The notes under the pieces: model-generated
Told to the model about the DNA's origin: nothing
Database searches by the model: none
Seen by the model: the letters and a program-made list of their open reading frames with translations, nothing else
Position numbers and translations under genes: made by a program
Shown: one piece after another, positions 22,180-25,519 of the stretch
How positions within the stretch are numbered: position 1 is the first letter of the stretch
Layout: each line of letters begins with the position of its first letter
NCBI GenBank assembly: GCA_002309695.1
Contig: DBXV01000013.1
Location: 37,480 to 62,998, forward strand
Direction of reading: 5' to 3'
Source: Myxococcales bacterium UBA1203
GTDB lineage: Bacteria > Myxococcota > Myxococcia > Myxococcales > UBA5297
DNA: 25,519 nt

Positions 22180-23454
22180 TCATCCAGACGGCGGCCGTCG
22201 GAAAAGGCGGCCGGGCAGTTCTTCGCACAACCCCTGTAACTCCAGCTGAAGCAGTGCATCCGCTAGGGCGGCGGCGTCAAGACCGGTTTGGGCCAGAAGT
22301 TCGTCAAATTGGCACGGTTGAGCCCCTAACTTCTTGAAAATGCTTGATAATTTTTCGGGAAGAGACGCGGCGGACACCGAGGACGGCAGGGAAAGCTGGG
22401 GAGATTTGTCCCGATGGAGCGGGGGCGATGAGGCGTCGGCGCGGTGAAGTTTTGGGGCGTGGGCGGCCAATGATGGCGGGGCTGAAAGTGCAGCGGAGGC
22501 GGCGAAAACTGGCCAGGGGCCAGCAATGCCGAGGGCTCGTCCGACCGGTTCCAGTCCGAAGGCGGGCCGGGCAAGGTTTGAGTCGATCAGCAGCCGGATG
22601 CCCGCGGAAAGAGGCGCGTCCAGGTCGCCTGGAACGGCAAAGATGGGCTTGTTCATCTCGCTGGCTGCGCGGGCAGTGGACAGAGCTCCCGAGGTGTCAG
22701 AGGCCCGCGTGATCAGCGTCACGTCGGTCAGGGCGGCGATGAGGTGATTGCGGCGTATGAAATTTGCGGATTTGGGGGCCGTTCCCGGCTGGAAGGGCGA
22801 GATGAGAAGGCCATTCTCCTGAACGATGCGGCGGAAGAGCGGGCCGTGGGAGGGCGGATAGGTTCCGTCGATGCCCGTTCCGAAGACGGCCGCGGTTTGC
22901 CCGCCAGCGTCCATGGCGGCGCGATGTGCCTGACTGTCCACGCCGATGGCTCCGCCTGACACGATGAGCACTCCCCTGCGGGCTGCCTCTCCTGCCCAAA
23001 ATTCTGTGACCTTGAGGCCATAACTGTCCGACCTGCGGGATCCGACCACAGCCAGAGAAGGGGCATTCAGCGCAGCCAGATTTCCTTTGAAGAAGAGCAG
23101 GGGAGGCGCGTTTTCGTCCGACAGGCGTCTGGGCCACAGCGGGTCTCCGGGAAAGACAATGCCTGCGCCCGCCTCGGCGGTTCGGCGCCTCACGCGGTCG
23201 GCAAGTTTGTCCAGACTGTCTGCGTCATGCAGGGCCTTCTGGGCTTCGATGGATTTGAGATGCCGAATGAGCGCGTGCCGGGGCGTCTTCAATGCGGCCG
23301 CGAGGCTGCCAAAAATCGTTTTGAGCGCGCGGAGAGTGGCTTCCCCAATGCCGGCGACGGCGCTGAAGGCCAGAACTGCATGCTTCTCGTCATCGGGCAT
23401 GGTGCTGTCTGCACCGCTTTCACGAGCGTCCCTGCCGGCCAGTCTTTCGTCCAT
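22180..23454 (-). CDS. dprA: DNA-processing protein DprA
   Basis: Protein of 424 residues. DprA protects incoming single-stranded DNA and loads RecA during natural transformation. A helical N-terminal region with a helix-hairpin-like AGIGEATLRALKTIFGS comes first (about 34-50). The extended Rossmann domain has GSRR at 138-141, SGGAIGVDSQAH from 166, FGTGIDGTYPPSH and GALSTARAA. PIFAVPGDLDAPLSAG follows. The last ~60 residues (FDELLAQTGLDAAALADALL) form the winged-helix domain usual for DprA. The start at ATG 23454 has GAGGGA seven bases upstream; the open frame continues to a TTG at 23526, overlapping less conserved sequence. Divergent from the MoxR gene. Confidence 0.94.
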   Translation of the reverse strand: MDERLAGRDARESGADSTMPDDEKHAVLAFSAVAGIGEATLRALKTIFGSLAAALKTPRHALIRHLKSIEAQKALHDADSLDKLADRVRRRTAEAGAGIVFPGDPLWPRRLSDENAPPLLFFKGNLAALNAPSLAVVGSRRSDSYGLKVTEFWAGEAARRGVLIVSGGAIGVDSQAHRAAMDAGGQTAAVFGTGIDGTYPPSHGPLFRRIVQENGLLISPFQPGTAPKSANFIRRNHLIAALTDVTLITRASDTSGALSTARAASEMNKPIFAVPGDLDAPLSAGIRLLIDSNLARPAFGLEPVGRALGIAGPWPVFAASAALSAPPSLAAHAPKLHRADASSPPLHRDKSPQLSLPSSVSAASLPEKLSSIFKKLGAQPCQFDELLAQTGLDAAALADALLQLELQGLCEELPGRLFRRPPSG

Positions 23455-23705
23455 GAGCGTTCCCTCGATGCTGTTCGGGTTTGGCCAGGAGAAATGCAGG
23501 ACAGCTCTGACATGAAACGGCGCCAAAATTTACCAAAACGTTCAAAAAACACTGTGAAATCAATGGATTAGAAGTTTTTTAAGAAAAAATTCAGGTCCGC
23601 CGCCGGAACAGGGCGGGGAACAATTTTTCTCCGAATTTCGTCGGCATTTCGCGCGTCCTGCCGCCGTTTGACTCCCCTCCGGGCCACTCCTAAGAGGCCG
23701 CCGCC

Positions 23706-24626
23706 ATGCGGGACATCGAATCGACGAAAGAGGGGCTTTTTCAGGCTGGCTACGTGGCTTCGGAGGCCATTGCCACGGGCGTTTTTCTGGCGGGCGGCCT
23801 GGGCAAGGCCCTCCTGGTGGAAGGCCCGGCCGGCGTCGGCAAGACGGAACTTGCCAGAAGCTGGGCCCAGGCGTCGGGAAGGCGCTTCATTCGCCTCCAG
23901 TGCTACGAGGGACTGGACGAGGCGCGGGCACTCTACGAGTGGGACTACGCGCGTCAGCTTTTGTATGCGCAGCTCCTGAAAGAGAAGGTCGGACAGGTCG
24001 TGGGCGACTGCGCCAGTCTGTCGGAGGCCGTCCGTAAAATCGGAGAGGGCGGCAGCGCCTTTTTCGACCGCGGATTTTTGCTGCCCCGGCCCGTGCTCCA
24101 GGCGCTCACCAGCGATGAGCCCGCGCTCCTCCTGATTGATGAAATCGACAAGGCGGATCCGGAGTTTGAGGCGTTCCTGCTGGAGGTTCTGGAGAACTGG
24201 ACAGTCACCATTCCTGAAATCGGCGCTGTGTCGGCCGCTGTCCCGCCTGCCGTCGTTCTGACCTCGAACAACGCCCGGGAACTTTCTGACGCCCTCCGGC
24301 GCCGCTGTCTCCACCTGTGGATTGACTATCCCGATGAGGCTCTGGAGGTCTGCATCGTCCGGCGCCGCCTTCCCGATGTCTCAGAGGTTCTGGCGCGGCG
24401 GGTGGTTTCCGCTGTGCGCAAGCTGCGTGAATTTGAGCTGCGGAAGCCGCCTTCTCTGAGCGAGACCCTCGACTGGGCGAGGGCGCTGGTCCTTCTTGGA
24501 ACCGACTCTCTCGACATGGACACCATCCGGGCGACGCTGTGCACGGCGCTCAAGAACGATGCGGATAAAAGGCTCGCGGCAGGCCGTCTTTTTGAGGTGG
24601 CGGAAGCCGCCGGTCGTGTAAGCTAG
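23706..24626 (+). CDS. MoxR-family AAA ATPase (CoxD-like)
   Basis: Protein of 306 residues, cytoplasmic. Walker A GPAGVGKT at 40-47, Walker B LLIDEIDKAD from about 142, sensor-1 region TSNNARELSD at 186-195 and Arg residues RRR at 198-200 (arginine-finger region). IRLQCYEGLDEARALYEWDY is the signature segment of the CoxD-like MoxR group. MoxR ATPases act as chaperones in metal-centre insertion or complex assembly, normally with a von Willebrand (VWA) partner encoded next door. Here no VWA gene follows; the next gene is hppA. ATG at 23706 with AGAGG upstream. Divergent from dprA, with a 251-base gap holding a possible TTGACT -35 box (23668-23673) but no good -10 box. Confidence 0.9.
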   Translation: MRDIESTKEGLFQAGYVASEAIATGVFLAGGLGKALLVEGPAGVGKTELARSWAQASGRRFIRLQCYEGLDEARALYEWDYARQLLYAQLLKEKVGQVVGDCASLSEAVRKIGEGGSAFFDRGFLLPRPVLQALTSDEPALLLIDEIDKADPEFEAFLLEVLENWTVTIPEIGAVSAAVPPAVVLTSNNARELSDALRRRCLHLWIDYPDEALEVCIVRRRLPDVSEVLARRVVSAVRKLREFELRKPPSLSETLDWARALVLLGTDSLDMDTIRATLCTALKNDADKRLAAGRLFEVAEAAGRVS

Positions 24627-24745
24627 GGCGCTTTTTTGAAGTCCCCGAGATTGCTGTCAGAAAGCTGCATCAACAGGACGGAGTGCACCCGCGTTCCGCC
24701 CATTTTTTTGTGGTCTGTCATTACGGACCGAACAGCCGCCTTCGC

Positions 24746-24761
24746 GTTGATTCGTTGATTC
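24746..24761 (+). repeat. Tandem GTTGATTC repeat inside a possible hairpin loop
   Basis: GTTGATTC occurs twice without a gap (24746-24761). CAGCCG (24733-24738) and CGGCTG (24773-24778) flank it and can pair. It lies in the 183-base gap before hppA, 48 bases from the ATG, so it may belong to the hppA leader. Significance unknown. Confidence 0.3.
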
Positions 24762-24809
24762 AGTGCCGGCGACGGCTGCTTCGGTTTTTTCATTTGAGGA
24801 GTTCCGCAC

Positions 24810-25519
24810 ATGAACCAAACCATCCTTTCCCTGCTCGCTGCCGTCTCTCAGGCGGCTGAACTGCCGGGCAACAGCGCTACGACGTCTGCCTGGTGGATTG
24901 CCCCCGTGGCAGCCCTGCTCGCACTGGGTATGGCCGCTCTTCTCTATAAACTGATGAAAAAGGCCCCGACCGGGAACGAGCGCATGGAGGAGATCGCCGG
25001 CTTTGTCCGCGACGGCGCCATGGCCTACCTGAAACAGCAGTATTCGCGGGTCGGCATCGTCTTCGCCGTGCTCTGCGTCATCTTCCTCGTCCTCGCTGCC
25101 CTCGGCCTGCAGAATCCCTTCGTGCCCATCGCGTTTCTGACCGGCGGCTTCTTCTCCGGCCTCTGCGGCTTCATCGGCATGAAGACAGCGACTTACGCCT
25201 CCAGTCGCACCGCTCAGGGTGCCATCACAGGCCTGAACCGCGGCCTTCAGGTGGCCTTCCGCTCGGGCGCCGTCATGGGCCTCGTCGTGGTTGGCTTCGG
25301 CCTCTTTGACATCACCATGTGGTACCTGATCCTTGACAAGCTCATCTACACGTCGGGCCACATGGCCACCGGCTTCGGCTGCTTCGGCAATGACGTCTGC
25401 CTCGTCCACCCGAACACTACCGGTCAGGCGAAGCTCGCCGAAATGGCCGTCACCATGCTGACCTTCGGCATGGGCGCCTCCACCCAGGCTCTGTTCGCCC
25501 GCGTGGGCGGCGGCATCTA
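24810..25519 (+). CDS. hppA: Membrane-bound ion-pumping pyrophosphatase (partial)
   Basis: The first 236 residues of a membrane pyrophosphatase, which hydrolyses PPi and pumps H+ or Na+ across the cytoplasmic membrane. Seen: an N-terminal hydrophobic segment, TM1 (WWIAPVAALLALGMAALLYKL), the conserved EEIAGFVRDGAMAYLKQQYS, further TM helices, KTATYASSRTAQGA, and near the edge the family motif FGMGASTQALFARVGGGI. The gene is cut by the window end, so the residues that set ion specificity and K+ dependence are not visible. ATG at 24810 with GAGGAG upstream. Such pumps help energy-limited and anaerobic cells to save energy from PPi. Confidence 0.96.
   Translation, partial: MNQTILSLLAAVSQAAELPGNSATTSAWWIAPVAALLALGMAALLYKLMKKAPTGNERMEEIAGFVRDGAMAYLKQQYSRVGIVFAVLCVIFLVLAALGLQNPFVPIAFLTGGFFSGLCGFIGMKTATYASSRTAQGAITGLNRGLQVAFRSGAVMGLVVVGFGLFDITMWYLILDKLIYTSGHMATGFGCFGNDVCLVHPNTTGQAKLAEMAVTMLTFGMGASTQALFARVGGGI

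Noticed and set aside
23668..23696. TTGACT ... TAAGAG as a promoter for the MoxR gene
   Set aside because: The -35 box is good, but the -10 box matches only three positions and overlaps the ribosome site, leaving almost no leader.
1..25519. CRISPR arrays, tRNA or rRNA genes
   Set aside because: No regularly spaced direct repeats, tRNA cloverleaf signatures or rRNA motifs were seen on reading both strands.

Overview
The window looks like a chromosomal segment of a Gram-negative, probably anaerobic or fermentative bacterium. Kdo activation (kdsB) implies lipopolysaccharide. A lipoprotein TPR protein, a PEGA-domain protein, paired SPFH proteins and Myxococcota-style TadG-like proteins suggest a Deltaproteobacteria or Myxococcota-like lineage; this placement is inference and was not tested by any search. 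Most of the window is GC-rich. The stretch from about 12,270 to 17,880 is clearly AT-rich.

Layout. 1-165 is the 3' end of an unknown gene. It converges on a PEGA-domain membrane protein (185-1192, minus). dnaJ (1541-2689, plus) follows, with a leader that holds a terminator-like hairpin and a possible Shine-Dalgarno-masking stem. Then come minus-strand clpX (TTG start), a one-pass membrane protein and a TPR lipoprotein (2727-6050). A strong terminator (6153-6197) closes a second minus-strand group made of NfeD and two SPFH/band-7 proteins (6246-9415). After an AT-rich promoter region, kdsB and pyrG run on the plus strand (9760-12268). They are functionally linked, because CTP synthase makes the CTP that KdsB uses to form CMP-Kdo.

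The AT-rich block carries six same-strand genes: two short exported proteins of unknown function, one of which has a twin CX3C cysteine pattern; a TadE-like pseudopilin; a large TadG-like protein; a second TadE-like pseudopilin with a G8 tract; and a 61-residue Flp-type pilin-like protein. Three of the four pilin-like proteins carry the G-x4-E processing motif of type IVb (Tad/Flp) pilins. No ATPase, platform protein, secretin or prepilin peptidase is present in the window. The block ends at a decayed IS1595/ISXO2-type transposase and a run of hairpins that resembles a dispersed repeat.

Beyond it, on the minus strand, are an orphan cobalamin- and PLP-binding subunit of lysine 5,6-aminomutase (kamE), topA and dprA. 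On the plus strand a MoxR-type AAA ATPase without its usual VWA partner is followed by the start of a membrane-bound pyrophosphatase (hppA), which runs off the end. No tRNA, rRNA or CRISPR array was seen. The strongest candidate for something new is the AT-rich pseudopilin cassette with its cysteine-patterned partner; the dnaJ leader is second.
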